DNA of 64,000 nucleotides. Origin: Polytrichum commune (taxonomy: Eukaryota > Streptophyta > Polytrichopsida > Polytrichales > Polytrichaceae). The notes beneath the pieces were generated by a model. That model was not told where the DNA came from. It was given only the letters and a program-made list of their open reading frames with translations, and searched no databases. Where the stretch lies: contig OX485805.1 in the NCBI GenBank assembly GCA_950295325.1, forward strand, positions 35,389,501-35,453,500, in the 5' to 3' direction. Positions 1-24,952 of the stretch are shown here, piece after piece (the first letter of the stretch is position 1; every line of letters begins with the position of its first letter). The position numbers and the translations under genes are program-made.

Positions 1-1781
1 TTGTTTACAACCGTTTGGGGCATTAAGGTAAGGGTAGTGATTAGTGTGCTACTAGGGGAAGCCATAGTTTTAATAGACTAGGCTAGGGTGCAACAACAAC
101 AGAGGATGGCAAACAATTTGAGCTCCTATTGGAGGCTAAGCATATTTAGAGGTAGCATAGCAAGGTTTGGCATATTTGTCCAAAAATCACAAGGACAAGA
201 CATTTCATTAATCACACTTCTCCCAAGACCTGACCTTCATGGCAAACATTGTACGGCCATAATTTTTTATTCCAAGATTCATGGATTCCAGGAATTTCCA
301 ACAATTCAAGATTCCCATGATTTTCAACATTTTAGGTACCTTGACCAATCAAAAGTTCAAATTCTTCATGTTTGTAACCCCTCATTATTGGGTTGAGAAT
401 TGAATATGGTGCTTTTCAAAACCAATACTCCAGGGGTGATGGTCCAGTGGTAATACTCCTTATCGCGCTAATCATTTCTTTGCATAGCAGTAATAAAATT
501 TACCCTTTAACATACAAAGGGGGTAATACCACATCTTCATTTGTAGATGTAAAGCATGTATAATAGATATTATACCTTCTTCCATGTGTAGATGTGAAAG
601 GGCATTTCTTGGTGTGTGTGTGTGTGTGTGTGTGTGTGGGGGGGGGGGGGGTTTATGGGTTTTCAAGCCCAAATCTAAATCATGAAACATGGATTTCTTC
701 TCAAGATTTGGTCCAACTTGAAAGCTAAATTGGTGGGCCTTCAATTTTCTCCATGGGATGGGCCTCTTTTTGGCTCTTGAAAATTTATTCAATCCATTCT
801 CCGCACTTGACTTATGGGGTGCCCTTGCTCAAAGGAAGAAGACTTGCTAGAACTTCACCCATTCATGAGCACATTTGAACCCATGACCTTATGGCACCAA
901 ACTTGGTTTGCAACATTTTAACCCAACAATAAGGGTTACAAAACATGCAGTTTTAAATTTTGATTGGCTACATGGACTCAAAATGCTAAGAATCATGTAA
1001 TTTGATGGGACAAAATTGGTGTGTTGGTGAGATAACCTTCATGTCAAGCCCTTAGGAAAAGGAGATGCTAGACTTCCATTATTGTAGTTCATGGGCGTGC
1101 ATGTACCCATGTTTAACTTGCCCAAATTGTGTTAGTAGGAATTTGGCACAAAACTTGCATTATAAAGGTCTAAAGCAAAAGCACCCAACAATTCTTCTTC
1201 TTCTTCTTTTAAAAATTATCTATATTTTTGTAGTTGGTTATTTATTTTATTTGATTTGGCCTTGAAGTGGACAACCAAGTAATTCAAAATGATTAGTGAT
1301 GATATTTATTGTGAAGTTAAGAATTTGCAACTCATTAGTTGAGGAAAGGGGGGGGGGGGAGGAGTTTGTAACAACTTAGCTTGCAAAAAGACCTTCAATT
1401 TTCATTAATAATAATGAATCAAACAATATCATATTTTCATTAAGTCAATTGCATTGACTTCCTTACATGTTTGCTAAATTTTAGATTATTATGTGACATT
1501 CTTGGGACATGTTAAGGTCTCAAGTACCCCCAGGGTCTTGTAATTCATGTTAGAAAAAAAAAACTAGTTTACTTAGGTGTTGCTCTTTGGAGTCAATATG
1601 TTAGGGTACATAACATTATTCAAAACTTAGCCACCTCAGATATAACACCGCCAAATCCTTGAAAATTAACGTCTAGTCACTTTGAATTTAGATTGATGAA
1701 AAAGATTTGGGACAAATAGACGGCTGGCCAGACTTCATGGGACTAAATGAAGAACCAACTGATAAAACACTTTGCTAGAAC
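1..1781. other. Gene-free spacer
   Basis: No exon-like sequence with splice sites or recognisable family similarity is visible on either strand. Open frames are short and include simple repeats. The stretch contains a GT/G microsatellite (612-651) and a poly-G run near 1349-1358. It ends at the left target duplication of a small transposable element. Confidence 0.6.
612..651. repeat. (GT)n followed by poly-G microsatellite
   Basis: About thirteen GT dinucleotides run directly into a tract of about fourteen G residues. Read directly from the sequence. No coding meaning. Confidence 0.95.
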
Positions 1782-2015
1782 CAGTGCCCGGGAAGTTTTT
1801 GGGCATATATAGTCGGTCAAGATCCTAGTGATTCCAAATCCAACCAGTTTCATGTTGACATCATCTTCCGGTTTTGCTTTATTCATTTGAGGTATATTCT
1901 CTATAGATTCTTCTAAAATGATTGGTAATTCTCCTGAAGTCTCCAACTTCAACCGGTTATTTCTCAAACTCAACCGGTCCATCTGCAACAAACCGCCGGT
2001 TCTTCCCGGACATAG
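1782..2015 (-). mobile_element. hAT-like MITE, copy 1 (family M1)
   Basis: A 234-bp element lies between two perfect copies of the 8-bp sequence GCTAGAAC (1774-1781 and 2016-2023), as expected for a target-site duplication. Its ends are imperfect inverted repeats: CAGTGCCCGGGAAG on the left, and the complement of the right end reads CTATGTCCGGGAAG. The interior is clearly similar, in inverse orientation, to the elements at 24387, 28262 and 28721, including the shared stretch GGTTGAGTTTGAGAAATAAC on the minus strand. An 8-bp duplication and CARTG-type ends suggest the hAT superfamily. There is no coding capacity, so the element is non-autonomous. Confidence 0.85.
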
Positions 2016-2023
2016 GCTAGAAC

Positions 2024-3082
2024 CATGACGAGAGTAGACATAGAAAGAGAAAAGGGTACGCCTTCTGAGAAATGTTGCGTACCCTATGTGTGAGTTATTA
2101 GATTACGTGTCAATGAATTTGTTAATTAAAAAGTGCCACATGTCAACATGTGAATGCTTAAAATATCTCAAAAGATGACGTGGACACTGAATTTAGGCGA
2201 GCTGTACCCAATCGGACTGGACCTAGTGTCAGTCCTTGCTGCGTGGCTGGTGTGCAAGTGGGGACTCGTCGTATGTTGCTCCAGAAAGGGAAACCCTGAT
2301 CAGGGCTGAAAATCATGGGTCTTGGTCAACTCTAGTACTACTAAAACCCACTAATTAGTTTTGTTTTTTCTGATTATGCAATCCGAGCCCGACACTGACT
2401 TTGTAGTTGCATTCCAAGCAAAGTGATCCCGAATTCCAATACCCAAGCTGCAGGAATCAGGTTTGATGGCATTTTGTGGGACTGAATCATCCTGACGACA
2501 CGTTTGCGGCCATGGCCTGATGATGCTTGCTTGCTTTACATGTGATTTCTTGCCGCGGATCTTCAAGATGTGCGAGGTCTTGCGGAGGGATCTTTCACAC
2601 ACTCCAAGTAATGCAAGATGCTGACACAGTGTAATTTGATACCTGCAGAAAGCGAACTTGTCCTTTGACATCCAAATCAGTATCAGTCAATTTGCGGAGA
2701 AGGTACGCATCTACTACCTTATCGTCCCTTTGCTATCAATTCTTTTCACATCTCACAATTGCCGCCAATTTGCCACAATTAACTTAAAGACCTGCACTCT
2801 CCGAAACAGGGTTTAAGGGTTCAACAGATGCACACAAAAATCTGGTGCATGAAGCTTCAAAATGTTGCAGCAAACCTGAGAAGAAATTTGGTTGCATGTG
2901 ATGTGGTTTTCGAAATTGGAGGAATGTCACTGTTGAGCTCCGATTTGGTTTTTGGTGTTTCCACGTGTCCGAGGAGTGTTTTTGGAGAACTTCGTACCAC
3001 CGAAGGTCACTAAAACCTGCAGGTTGTATTACTTATTGCGAAGTAAGTTAAGAAGTTTTTAAAAAAAAAAAGTTGGGTTGTT
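2024..3082. other. Spacer and probable VTE1 promoter
   Basis: About 1 kb between the transposable element and the tocopherol cyclase start codon. A short A-tract (3060-3071) lies just ahead of the start. No exon of another gene can be supported. The last few hundred bases probably hold the VTE1 promoter and 5' leader by position only. Confidence 0.5.
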
Positions 3083-9573
<6,491 letters not shown>

Positions 9574-11038
9574 AGTTGGCCTTGTTTGAGGTAACAGGAC
9601 TCTTCTATGCGGTGGTGGTCTTCAAGACAAGTAGATGAGTGACATTTGTTTTAGAATTGTAATGTTTGTAGATATCATTTTAATTGACACTTACTGACAG
9701 CATGGTCTTTTTAACAAATTCCAAAGAGGAGTTGGACCAAGCAGAAACACTTCGAAGAGACTCTGCTAAAGCTGTGACTCCCTTGGAACTATGGCTGTGG
9801 CCCAGTGTACTTTGCATTTTCTTGGAATATGAATCATGGCACATGGCACTAATCATGTTTTCTTTAAATTCTATGGTATTTCTTTCTCACTCTTCCAAGA
9901 CAAGGTAAACATCAATGGCAGATAATTTGATATCCAAGTCTTGTCGCATATAAAGGTAGATGGATCTTACATGACTATTATTTCCAACTAGTCCACTTCT
10001 CCCAGGATATGAAATACATGATTTAGTACAAGATGGTTGGCAAATTCAAATCAAGGCCATAGCCACTTTCCTCATAATTCTTGAAGCTCATATGAATATC
10101 TTATTCATTATCAATGTGAAGAATATCGTGCTCATCAAGTGGGCATATAGGTCCCCCCAAATTGTGTCGACTGTCATTTTTGAACATGTCCTTTTGGTGT
10201 GTGTTCTTAAAGCCACATCAAAAATAGCATGCAAGCATAGGTATTCAATCTAGATAAGTAACCGAATTAGGCAGGTCTACCTTAGTTTCTCTTTGTGTCT
10301 CTTTCTATCGGAAAACCTATTAGCAGAATTGAAACTGAAATATAATTATTTGCAACAAAACGAGAGCACATACTTAGTTAATGCAAAAATGCAACCATGT
10401 TAGCGTTTTGGTAATCTGAATGGTAGGATAACATGTCCAGATTCTCCAGGATGGGGGGTTTGTGCGGTGATGAAAAGAACTTCTCTTCTAGTCACATGAA
10501 CTGTCACATGAACTTACAAATCACGCACCATAATGCACCATAATGCTCCCAATAAAGTTCAGATGGGATCTGACAGCTGAGGGTGCACATGGTTGCCTAT
10601 GAGCATCATTAAAGTTCAAAGTAATCTCATACTAGACAACTACAAGACAAAACCTGGCACCTCTTGCAGAGTCATGAACATGTAAATGGAAGTATCATAC
10701 TCAATATGAGTAACATTGGCCCTTCCCATACTGTCATGCTCAAAACTACTTCTGGGAAGCTTTCAACCCTTGAGTACTTAATCTTCTTCGAGGACACAAA
10801 GGTGAAGAAAAGGAAACAATTGAAAACCTTGTCGAACTGATCTAATGAGCTGAGAATCTTCACTCTACGTGCTACACCTTGCACCAGACCACTAAGAGAG
10901 CCCTAATCCAGTGAACCATTGGTCAAAAGTACCAACTTTCACTTCATTTCACCTACCATCAATAAAGCTCCATTCCACCATGTCATAACACAACCTCAAA
11001 GTCCAGAAGCAACAAAACGCATTCTTTCTGTCTATCTA
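9574..11038. other. VTE1 3' flank and spacer
   Basis: Contains the VTE1 3' untranslated region and a second copy of dispersed repeat D2 (about 9947-10300, sharing ATATGAAATACATGATTTAG-like and CATATAGGTCCCCC blocks). No further gene can be supported here. Confidence 0.5.
9947..10300 (+). repeat. Dispersed repeat family D2, copy downstream of VTE1
   Basis: Shares GGTAGATGGATCTTACATGA with 7863 and GAAGCTCATATGAATATCTT with 34777, plus the right-end block ACCGAATTAGGCAGGTCTACC with 8190. Non-coding, with poorly defined ends. Confidence 0.6.
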
Positions 11039-11280
11039 TCATTGTAAGAGAGACTTGAGTGTGGAAAGCACTTTTGCAGTCAGCATTATTCCAGAGATTG
11101 GACAACAAATTGATTGGCTCGGTGATCCTCGGGTCATGGCCATCATTTGCTTCATTTTATTTATAGAAACGGTCCACTTGCATACTTGAGCGCCAACTTC
11201 ATGATGTAGAAGGAGACGGTGAATAGTATAAGTAGCGAGTCCTAATCCAATGAATCCATCGATCACAAAAACCAAGTTTC
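11039..11280 (-). pseudogene. Decayed copy of reticulon 3' end (distal)
   Basis: On the minus strand this resembles the last ~35 codons and 3' flank of the reticulon at 11917-12432: the shared pattern is a HHEVGAQV segment followed by INKMKQMMAMT, against IVKLAPKSASE and KIKQKIAMT in the parent. The upstream coding part is missing. It is a truncated duplicate, not a gene. Confidence 0.65.
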
Positions 11281-11430
11281 TTCATGGTTCCTTCAAGATA
11301 GCTCCATTCCACCCTATCATACATATTCTAAAAGTCAAGAAACAATACTCTTTGCTTTAATGAACTTGTGGACGATGATGGACCAAAGTCTGGTCACAAC
11401 GGGCTGATGTCCAGCAAGTCCCAGGCTGCA

Positions 11431-11460
11431 TCTATCTATCTTTCTATCTATCTATCTATC
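11431..11460. repeat. (ATCT)n microsatellite
   Basis: Seven to eight TCTA/ATCT units, one interrupted, mark the left edge of the second decayed reticulon copy. Similar short ATCT runs lie at the corresponding edges of the other copies (about 11030 and 11795). Confidence 0.9.
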
Positions 11461-11705
11461 AATGCATTGTTGTAAGAGAAATTTTAGTGTCCAAAACACT
11501 TTGTGGTCACCAATTGAATAAGAGATTGATGATTGACTCGGTGGTGCTCAGGTCATGGCGATTTCAGCTTCATTTTCTTCAGGAAATGTTCACTCGCCAA
11601 CTTGGGCACGAACCGAATAGAAACCACAAAGTGGTATTGAAAATGGTAACTTCCCGACATCATCCTCTTGCTTGTAGAATCCAATGAATTCATTGATATA
11701 CAAAA
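11461..11705 (-). pseudogene. Decayed copy of reticulon 3' end (proximal)
   Basis: On the minus strand it carries FVPKLASEHFLKKMK, matching CCIVKLAPKSASEPFLQKIK of the parent, then a 3' flank with CAAAACACTTTGTGGTCACC. The part encoding the membrane domain is absent. Together with 11039-11280 and the gene itself it forms three tandem versions of one gene end. Confidence 0.7.
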
Positions 11706-11916
11706 ACCAAACCAAGGTTCTTCATCGGGCTGATGTTTGATGGTGGTCAAATCGAGCTGATGATGATCAGCAACTCTCGAGCTGCATCAATGAACCTATC
11801 TATGTATCTATTTCTCTGTCAATGCATCGTTGTAAGAAAAATTTAACAGTGCAAAACACTGTGTGGTCCCCATCACCCCTGAGATTTTGAGCGACAGATT
11901 GACTCGGTGAAGATGC

Positions 11917-12432
11917 TCAGGTCATGGCGATCTTCTGCTTAATTTTTTGCAGGAAAGGTTCGCTGGCCGACTTGGGCGCCAGCTTCACAATGCAACATGG
12001 GACCGTAAACAGAAACCAAAGAGCTGCATAGGCCACAGTCACCCCCGACATCAACCTCCCGATCGCAGAGAGGAAGTAGAGCACCGCGACGACCTTGAGA
12101 AACAGCTTCTTGTCGGAGCCGGTGGCGGCCACTCGGAAGACGCCCTCCAAGGCGCCCACACTGTTTGCCGTTGCGGCCGCGATGTAATTGGCCGTCTCGG
12201 CGGACACCGTCCACTGGGCGGGGTCCATGGGGAGGACGGTGAGGTTGAAGGAGCGGAAGATGAGGCCGAGCACCGCGAGTGACCACGCCATTACGAAGAG
12301 CACGTCGGAGAGGAGCGATAGCAGGTTCAAATTGCGGTATCCGCAGTGGTAGTAGATTAGCGTCCCGCATGCTAGGACTAGGATTGCAATCTCTGGTCTC
12401 CGCCACATGCAAATGTCGCATGCCACGCTCAT
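11917..12432 (-). CDS. Reticulon-like protein, intronless
   Basis: A 171-residue protein read in one exon, from ATG at 12432 to TGA at 11917. It consists almost entirely of a reticulon homology domain. The start, DICMWRRPEIAILVLACGTL, matches the family's short tryptophan-containing entry into the first hairpin. Two long hydrophobic stretches follow (about residues 14-62 and 112-147), separated by a hydrophilic loop. Reticulons wedge into the endoplasmic reticulum membrane and shape tubules. Plant RTNLB proteins usually carry a longer N-terminal extension; here it is nearly absent. The C-terminus is lysine-rich (KIKQK) but not a typical dilysine signal. Truncated copies of both gene ends lie on either side. 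Family identity is likely; subfamily is unknown. Confidence 0.85.
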   Translation of the reverse strand: MSVACDICMWRRPEIAILVLACGTLIYYHCGYRNLNLLSLLSDVLFVMAWSLAVLGLIFRSFNLTVLPMDPAQWTVSAETANYIAAATANSVGALEGVFRVAATGSDKKLFLKVVAVLYFLSAIGRLMSGVTVAYAALWFLFTVPCCIVKLAPKSASEPFLQKIKQKIAMT

Positions 12433-12970
12433 TTCGACAAACTCTACTTCTTCTGCTCCCGACCTGGCCTCCGCCCGTAACTCTTCGCTATCGCAACGCT
12501 GCTTGTTCGTTCGATGATTAGGTTAAGTCCGCATCCGAATTGTTGTCATTTCGCCTCCAATGCAACATCTCATCGCCATGTCCGCCACATGCAGAAGTCG
12601 CATCCTACACTCATTTGTACAATTCTTCTCGTCCTGACCGAATCCTCTTTCTCTCTATCCACCTCTAATTCTCGCTATTGCTACTGTTTAGCCATGTCCA
12701 CACACACGAACATCAAACAGGGGCCTCAACTCATTTTCTTTTCAACTCAATTGTCTCTGCCAAATGAGTTTTCACGGATGATGCAACTTGCAGATGCCGC
12801 ATCCTACACTCATTTCGACAATTCTACTCTTCTTGACCTAACCCTCCTTCCCTCCACATCTCATTCTTCGCAATTGCCACACGCCGCTCGATCGGTCATA
12901 CCTCCGTACCCAAATTCCTATTGTTTAGCAAGATCCCTCGACTACCATTGCCATGTCCACAAACGAAAAT
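12400..12970. repeat. Three tandem copies of the reticulon 5' end
   Basis: The sequence around the reticulon start codon (CCACATGCAAATGTCGCATG, then CGCTCATTTCGACAAACTCT) recurs near 12583 and 12786 with CAGAAGTCGCATCCTACACT and CAGATGCCGCATCCTACACT, each followed by a CCTGACC or CTTGACC block. Spacing is about 180 and 200 bp. The long open frame on the plus strand here is a by-product of the repeats. Confidence 0.75.
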
Positions 12971-15900
12971 CTGACAGCGGCCACAACTGTGAAATGTTTT
13001 GAGATGAATTGTATCTGCAGAATGAATGTTAGCAGAAACTGCTACTAAAGATGTAAATTGCTTCCAGCCGGATTTTCTTCAGTTGACGTTAAGAATCCCC
13101 GCACGTTCGAATGGAAACTCTACATCTGAGCTCACCCACACACAAGACTAAGCGAAGCCCAATTCCTAGATCACAAATGTAACGACAGAATTTCAAAAAG
13201 CAGTGACCATCGCGTGATTTCTAAGGTCTACCAATTTCCTAGACCTCCACCAAGTGATCTGCTAAAACTAAGTGCATCGTTTGTACGACCCCCAAAAACC
13301 CTAGACTAGTGCGGACTGGTGGTGGCGAGGAGGCATCTGAAGCTTACCCAACGAAGGTGAAGCGGCCATGAACGCAACAATTAAATACCCGGTACCTATA
13401 TCCGAAGATGATTGTTGGGTTTGAGATTGAATCTTAGAGAGCTAGTCGGAAGAAACTAAAATCCCCACCTTTGTGGAGGGTGGGAGCTTTGAAGGTCCAA
13501 AGGTGCCACCTTTGATCCCCTTTAAACCTTGTCTTTTTGCCACCAACCAAAGGGCATCCTTAGGGTCGAGCCGCACCACCTAGTTAAGAGAATTAGTTAA
13601 CTTACTAGTTAGGGAGGATTAGCTAACTAAAATCATGACTATACCACCTAGTTAGGAGAATTTTCTAACAATGTGGGTTAAGGCCCATTTCTACATGAAT
13701 GGCTTCATCAAATAACTAAAGTCTTTTTCTAAAAACCTGGTAAAGCTCTCTCGGTTACAACGAAGGAACCTAGTTATCCCGATGCACCTACAAGAACTTG
13801 CTTTGGAGATTTTCGAGTAAGTTTTAGTTAAGTAGCTTTCACACAAGTTCATTGTTTTCCAGGGGATGGACTCTTCATACAATGTATGAGGTAATGTGAG
13901 TCTAAGAAGGGGTGTTATTTGAGGCATTTGCATATATAGTATCCATAAAGGAGAGGTTTTAATTTTGTCTAGTGCGTACATTTAAAAAGGCTATCAAGTA
14001 TTTTGAAGTGAAGGTAGATGCGCGAAAGGGGGCCCTAAGGTTTAGGAAATTTTTGACAATAGATGTGTTGGTTTCATCTAATTCACATTTCCATCCATTG
14101 TTGTATGGTAATAGTCCTTAATGACTCCCTTGTCCAGTCTTGTTAGGGTTCGTATTTGGTTTATAGGACAAGCTAGAGGCTCTTGGAGTGCTCATGGAAT
14201 CCCTTGAGTTTTGCTCTCTAGATTGTGGCTAACTTATTGTGCTCATTTCCTTGTTTGTTTGATGCAATCGTTGAGTTACATGCTATGAATGAAAAAATGT
14301 TCAATGAATGTCTCATTAGAAAGTGAACATGGATTTTACATGTAATGAAGGCATACTTCATTCATGATTTATATTTTGTATATGTAGTGGAGGCATTCAT
14401 CACATGAAATTGAAAAGCTTAGTTTGAATACATGAGTCCATTTTCAAGCCTATGGTTATTACATATGCATTTGTTTTTCTCTATAAACTTCTCGTATATA
14501 GGGGATTTAATTTCACACTGACCACGCATGTCATTTAGGTTTCAAATGAAGAGTCCATCCCCCGGGGTTTTATCTACCGAGCAATGACATGTTGGATAGT
14601 TTTTGTCCCATCCCCAAATGTCTTACCACTCATCTATCTTACCATTGGTTTTGGTTATTGAAGCTCCTCGTGCCCTCATAGCTAAGACTTAAAAAGCAAC
14701 CAATCACAAGGGCCAAAGGCAATACTTTTAAAGGTCCTACATTCTTGCCTCATCTCCACATACCAATGGGAGGGTCGGTGCTTGAGACTTAAAATCTCTG
14801 CTTTTAAATCATGCCACATCCTTTGCCAACTAGGCTTGGGACTAGAGTGTTGATGATGTGAAGGCCGTGTTTTTAGAGCAAACTTTTAGGCTAAGCTAAA
14901 CTCAAGTAGGAAGGGGGCATTAGCGAAATCAACTACCGTAGAACTGGACATCACTATGCAATGAGTTTTAGCAAGTTTATAATACGACCTTGTCTTCTCT
15001 CCACACACCCTCTTAGAAATCTAAATATTTTTAGTTTATCACATGCACATTACACGCATGCCCTTGTGGTAGACAAATGGGTGTGTGTAAGATGGCTGCA
15101 ATTTTTTTTGTAGAAGGTTCAATCCAAATGTATTGAACATTGTCAAAAAGTGTAAAATAAAAAAATATTTTATCAAAAATAATATAAAAAATTAGACATC
15201 TCATGAAAATAAAAATGAAAAACAAAAATTGAACAAGTAAAAGAAAAAGTCTAAAAATTATAGTTGAGTGGGTTGTCATGATAGATGGGCATGCCCCTGA
15301 CGTGCATGCAAACCACCTACCAACAGCATAGTTGGGTGCATGCATCCTAAACTTTTGTATAAGAGATATCTAAGTCTGAAATCTACATGCTAGAGAGAAA
15401 ACCATTCACAAAAATCTATGAGCAACAACTCAAGTGCTCAAAACATATACGTCTTGACTCCACAATGAGCAAGCTGAACTTTCTTGTTTCTCATTCGGAT
15501 TTTTATAAGGTAAGCTCAACCCAACACCAACACCAAACCTATGACCACCCAAATGAATGCAAATGGAATTCCAAGGATCTCTAATTTATTGACACTCTCG
15601 TAAATCTTAGATTTAAGCATAAGCATCTTGATCACTACCTTCGTAGATCTCAGGGGATGGCCTGAGCTTAATGCTTGCAGTTCATTTCACGAATCCTTGA
15701 TGAGATTTATCACCAAGCTTCATCCATTCTCAACCTTTGAATCTGGCTGGAAGTTTACAAAGTTGGACAAAATTTGTATTCTGGCTAATGGGTATGAAAA
15801 ATGCAGTAATCAATGACTATCAATGAAAATGAATCTTGTCTAAAGTACATGATCCCATTGTTGTACAGTTTGTATTCTACATTTCGGCAGGATTGTTGCT

Positions 15901-16241
15901 TCTACACAAATGGTACGAAGCCGAACAGGTGCTACCAATTGAAAAAATGTATGCACAGAGATGACCGATTCACTTCGACAGAGCTAGTGGAGTCATATTT
16001 TGGATGACACTTTTGCAGGCTCTTCCAACTTTTTTGTGGGTTTGATTACTATCTTGGGTTTCGGCATGACCACTGGGAGGTCCTCAATAGATTCGCCTGA
16101 TCACACAGGAGAGAAAATAACATTAGCAAGAGACTCTAACAATTTGACTTCCCACTAGAGCCGGAAGTCGAGATATTGTTATGACAACTACAATCAATGA
16201 AAATGTGGTCTCTGTCCTGTACAGTAGAGTTTACTACAATC
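12971..16241. other. Gene-free spacer
   Basis: About 3.3 kb with no supportable exon on either strand. A short local repeat of the type CACCTAGTTAAGAGAATTAG occurs around 13575-13665, and an AT-rich stretch occupies 15115-15260. The right edge is the 3' flank of the beta-amylase gene. Confidence 0.5.
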
Positions 16242-21890
<5,649 letters not shown>

Positions 21891-24386
21891 GGCGAGGAGG
21901 GCGGAGTTTTCCAGAAAACAAAAATGGCTCGTCTCAGGACTGATTGAACTGGAGACTGCAAATTACAGGGAAATTAAACTTGTTCTTATTGGGTTCCTCA
22001 TCTCCCTCCTCCTCCTCCTCCTCCTCGTGTTGTTGCGTCCTTGGCCGCTACAAGCTTCTTGCTGCCGCGGAAGGACTGTTCCTGTTGCAGGCCTGGACGA
22101 GCTCCACTTCAAAGGGAGCCCGGCGATCCACCTGGAGACAGTGTAATTAGGAGAGAGAGTCTCTCTCTCTCTCTAGGTCCAGTAACACACTGCAAGTGTC
22201 CACTAAAATTGGTAGATAGTGTTGGTTGCCATTTAGTGTTGGTTGCCATTTGGAATTAACCCCCATGTTAAGAGCGTCCCCACGAGAACAGGCAATTTTT
22301 TCTTGTAACCATTGGCTTTCCACACTTTTATAATCATGTATGACTGCATGCTTGTCACACGATTAAAAACGTTCATTGTTTACCGATCGGTATGTTGTAG
22401 AGGAGGGTCTCTATTTTGAAGCTTTGGCTGGGCAAATATGTGAACATCTACACAGTGAGGGCCTCCAAAGAGAGGTTTGATGCAATTTGATCGGTGGACT
22501 GTGCGCAATTGTGGCTATAAATGTACAGGGACAAGTGTGTCATCTTATCTTATAAAGGCTTAAAAGTCAATGGTAGCCAGAAAAGTTGCCTCTGCTCCCG
22601 TGCGGATGCTCGAGACATTTCATATTAATCACGTTCGAAAGCATATATGTTGGTTCTCAAGAAAAGTAAGGTGAATAAGTTTATCAGGCTAGGCATTTAT
22701 GGACTGTCTAATCAATCGCTTGTCAAATGGAAAGCACTTCCAACAACTTCCATGTGGTTTTTTTTTTTTTTTATAAAAAAATCATGCAAAGAATGTTTCA
22801 TTTCTAACCAGCAAACCAATTATGATGCATGAACCAACTCTGACCCATAAACAACTTGAGTAGGTTTAGAACCAACATGAGGAAGGTGGATGACGTGTTC
22901 CGACAGCAACAAGACACCCATATATTCAAGAAATTTATAGACATAAACCCTATGTTCATGAACAACAACTACAATATAGGTTACAAACATATGCTCTTTG
23001 CGTGGATAGAATGTCACACATGGGAGTTGTTAAATTTATGATTTTCTCTTTGGCATTCAATCAGCTATTGCCTATGGCATGATTCCTTTTCAATTCCTTG
23101 GACAATATATATGGTTGTATGATCTTCACGGCATTCATACCTTTATGTCTAATATATCATGGACATACAAAACCACATACAGGACAATAAGTAACTTATT
23201 GAATCATTCATGTGAAACTAGACTTTAACATATTGCAAAAGAAAGTTATTATGCTAACAATTGACATTAAAAAATTTGTTGAGCAATGAAAGCCCCCCAA
23301 AGAACACTTCATTAGGGGAGGAATGGACTCAAAAGGTTGTTGCCCTTGTAATAACCAAAAAAATAGATTCTTAATATCCCAAGCCCCATAGTACAAGGGC
23401 GCACCCACAAGCTCACATGGCACATAAGGTGCCACATGGTTTTGGACCATGGGTCCGAGCCAATGGAGTCGTGCTTAGCGTACTCAACTTGCCGATATGA
23501 CCCCTGAAGTACATAGTGGAGGTCACGGCAACATCACAAGTATTAGAGGACTACACCATGACAAGTCCACACCCTAATGTGTCAATAGATTAGTGGTTCC
23601 GGTTTCTAGTACCTTTGAGCCGAACCTCATTTTCATTTGAGTTTTGAAGACAAAATATTAGAGAAAATTCTTGTTTGGGACCAAACTCGTGGGCACCTTT
23701 TGAGTTAGTTCCTACCCTAATGATGCAATCCAATTGGAGAGCATTTCCAGTAGCTCTCGTTTTCTTTTATGTCCACAAAAGGAACATTTTATTATAACTT
23801 CTAGTTCTTGTCCATGATCAGCAGAGTGATTATGTCCATGAACGGCTTGTGCACGTGTTAGGACCGCCAGTCCTTTGGCACCAGTCCTTGCACAACATAC
23901 AATGTGAGACACCCATTCATGGGGGGTACCAGTCCTTGGGTGAGGGGGGATGGGCACATGGAACCACCGTTTTCCCAGCTGCCCACCCATTTATTTTTCA
24001 AAAAATGGACCAGATCCGGTACATGGAACCTCACCCTTATAAGAGTCCACCTCCAACAACTAGATCAATTTTTGTGTTGAAACTTTCATGAGCAAGCTTA
24101 GCCATACATTTGAGCACACATTACATCCCAAAAGTGCTAAGCTCGCGGTACATACTTGAGTGTGTGGACCACATTGTATCTTGTGTGATGAAGTTTGACA
24201 TTCCCAGTATTGAGTTACATACATAGCCACGTGTGTCAAATTACATATAAAGTGACCTCACTTTTTGAGCTTCAGATAAGAGGTCACCACACCTGCTTTT
24301 GGGGATCGATATGATTGTTTTCAGAACGGAAGAATCACATGTTGTTTGTTTTGAATGTCATGAAGATTTGTGTGAACCCGTGTTTT

Positions 24387-24617
24387 CAATGGGCAGGGAG
24401 AACCGATCGCTAGATGGACCGGATGAGCTTGAGAAATAACCGGTTGAAGTTCAAGACTTTGGGAGGATTACCAATCATTTTAAAGGAATCCTGTGGAATA
24501 TAGCTCAGAATTAGTAAAGGAAATCTGAACGATCGCAACATGTAATTGGTTGGACTCAGAAACACTAACTTACTTGGGATATCAACCGATCGTGCCCAAA
24601 AATCTCCCCAGACACTG
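24387..24617 (+). mobile_element. hAT-like MITE, copy 2 (family M1)
   Basis: 231 bp with the family interior (GAGAAATAACCGGTTGAAGT, then ATCATTTTAAAGGAATCCTG and GCCCAAAAATCTCCCC). Ends are CAATGGGCAGGGAG and the complement of the right end, CAGTGTCTGGGGAG. Flanks CGTGTTTT and CAAGTTTT agree at six of eight positions, as an aged 8-bp target duplication would. Confidence 0.8.
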
Positions 24618-24925
24618 CAAGTTTTGACCTCTGCAGGGAGGAGGAGATTGTGAATAAAAAAAAACGGTAGAACCGTGAACCTCTATCGTTTACTATGAAA
24701 GACTACAATTATAGCTATCCACTTTGCTCATGCCAGTCCATGGCTATTTACCATACTTATAACCAAACCTTTCTTGGGTTTTGTGCATCTTCTTCTCAAA
24801 TGCGGGTGAAGGACTGAAGCTACTCATTTATCACCCGAAAATTTCAAAATAAATAATTAACAACTGCCAAAATAATTATAATTAACTATATTTTTTTCAA
24901 TACATTTTAGGGAGCCACTATAGTT

Positions 24926-24952
24926 ATAGATAGATAGATAGATAGATAGATA
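24926..24952. repeat. (GATA)n microsatellite
   Basis: Six to seven TAGA units in a row, read directly. Confidence 0.95.

Noticed and set aside
1782-2015. Solo LTR (starts TG, ends CA)
   Set aside because: TG...CA is present two bases in, but no 5-bp duplication flanks it, whereas an exact 8-bp duplication flanks the CAGTG/CATAG ends.
11939-12421. Long overlapping frames opposite to and out of phase with the reticulon
   Set aside because: The region is locally GC-richer, so stops are rare in other frames; only the 171-residue frame has membrane hairpins and family motifs.
12514-13002. 162-residue plus-strand frame upstream of the reticulon
   Set aside because: It runs through tandem copies of the reticulon 5' end and has a low-complexity Ser/His/Leu composition without domains.
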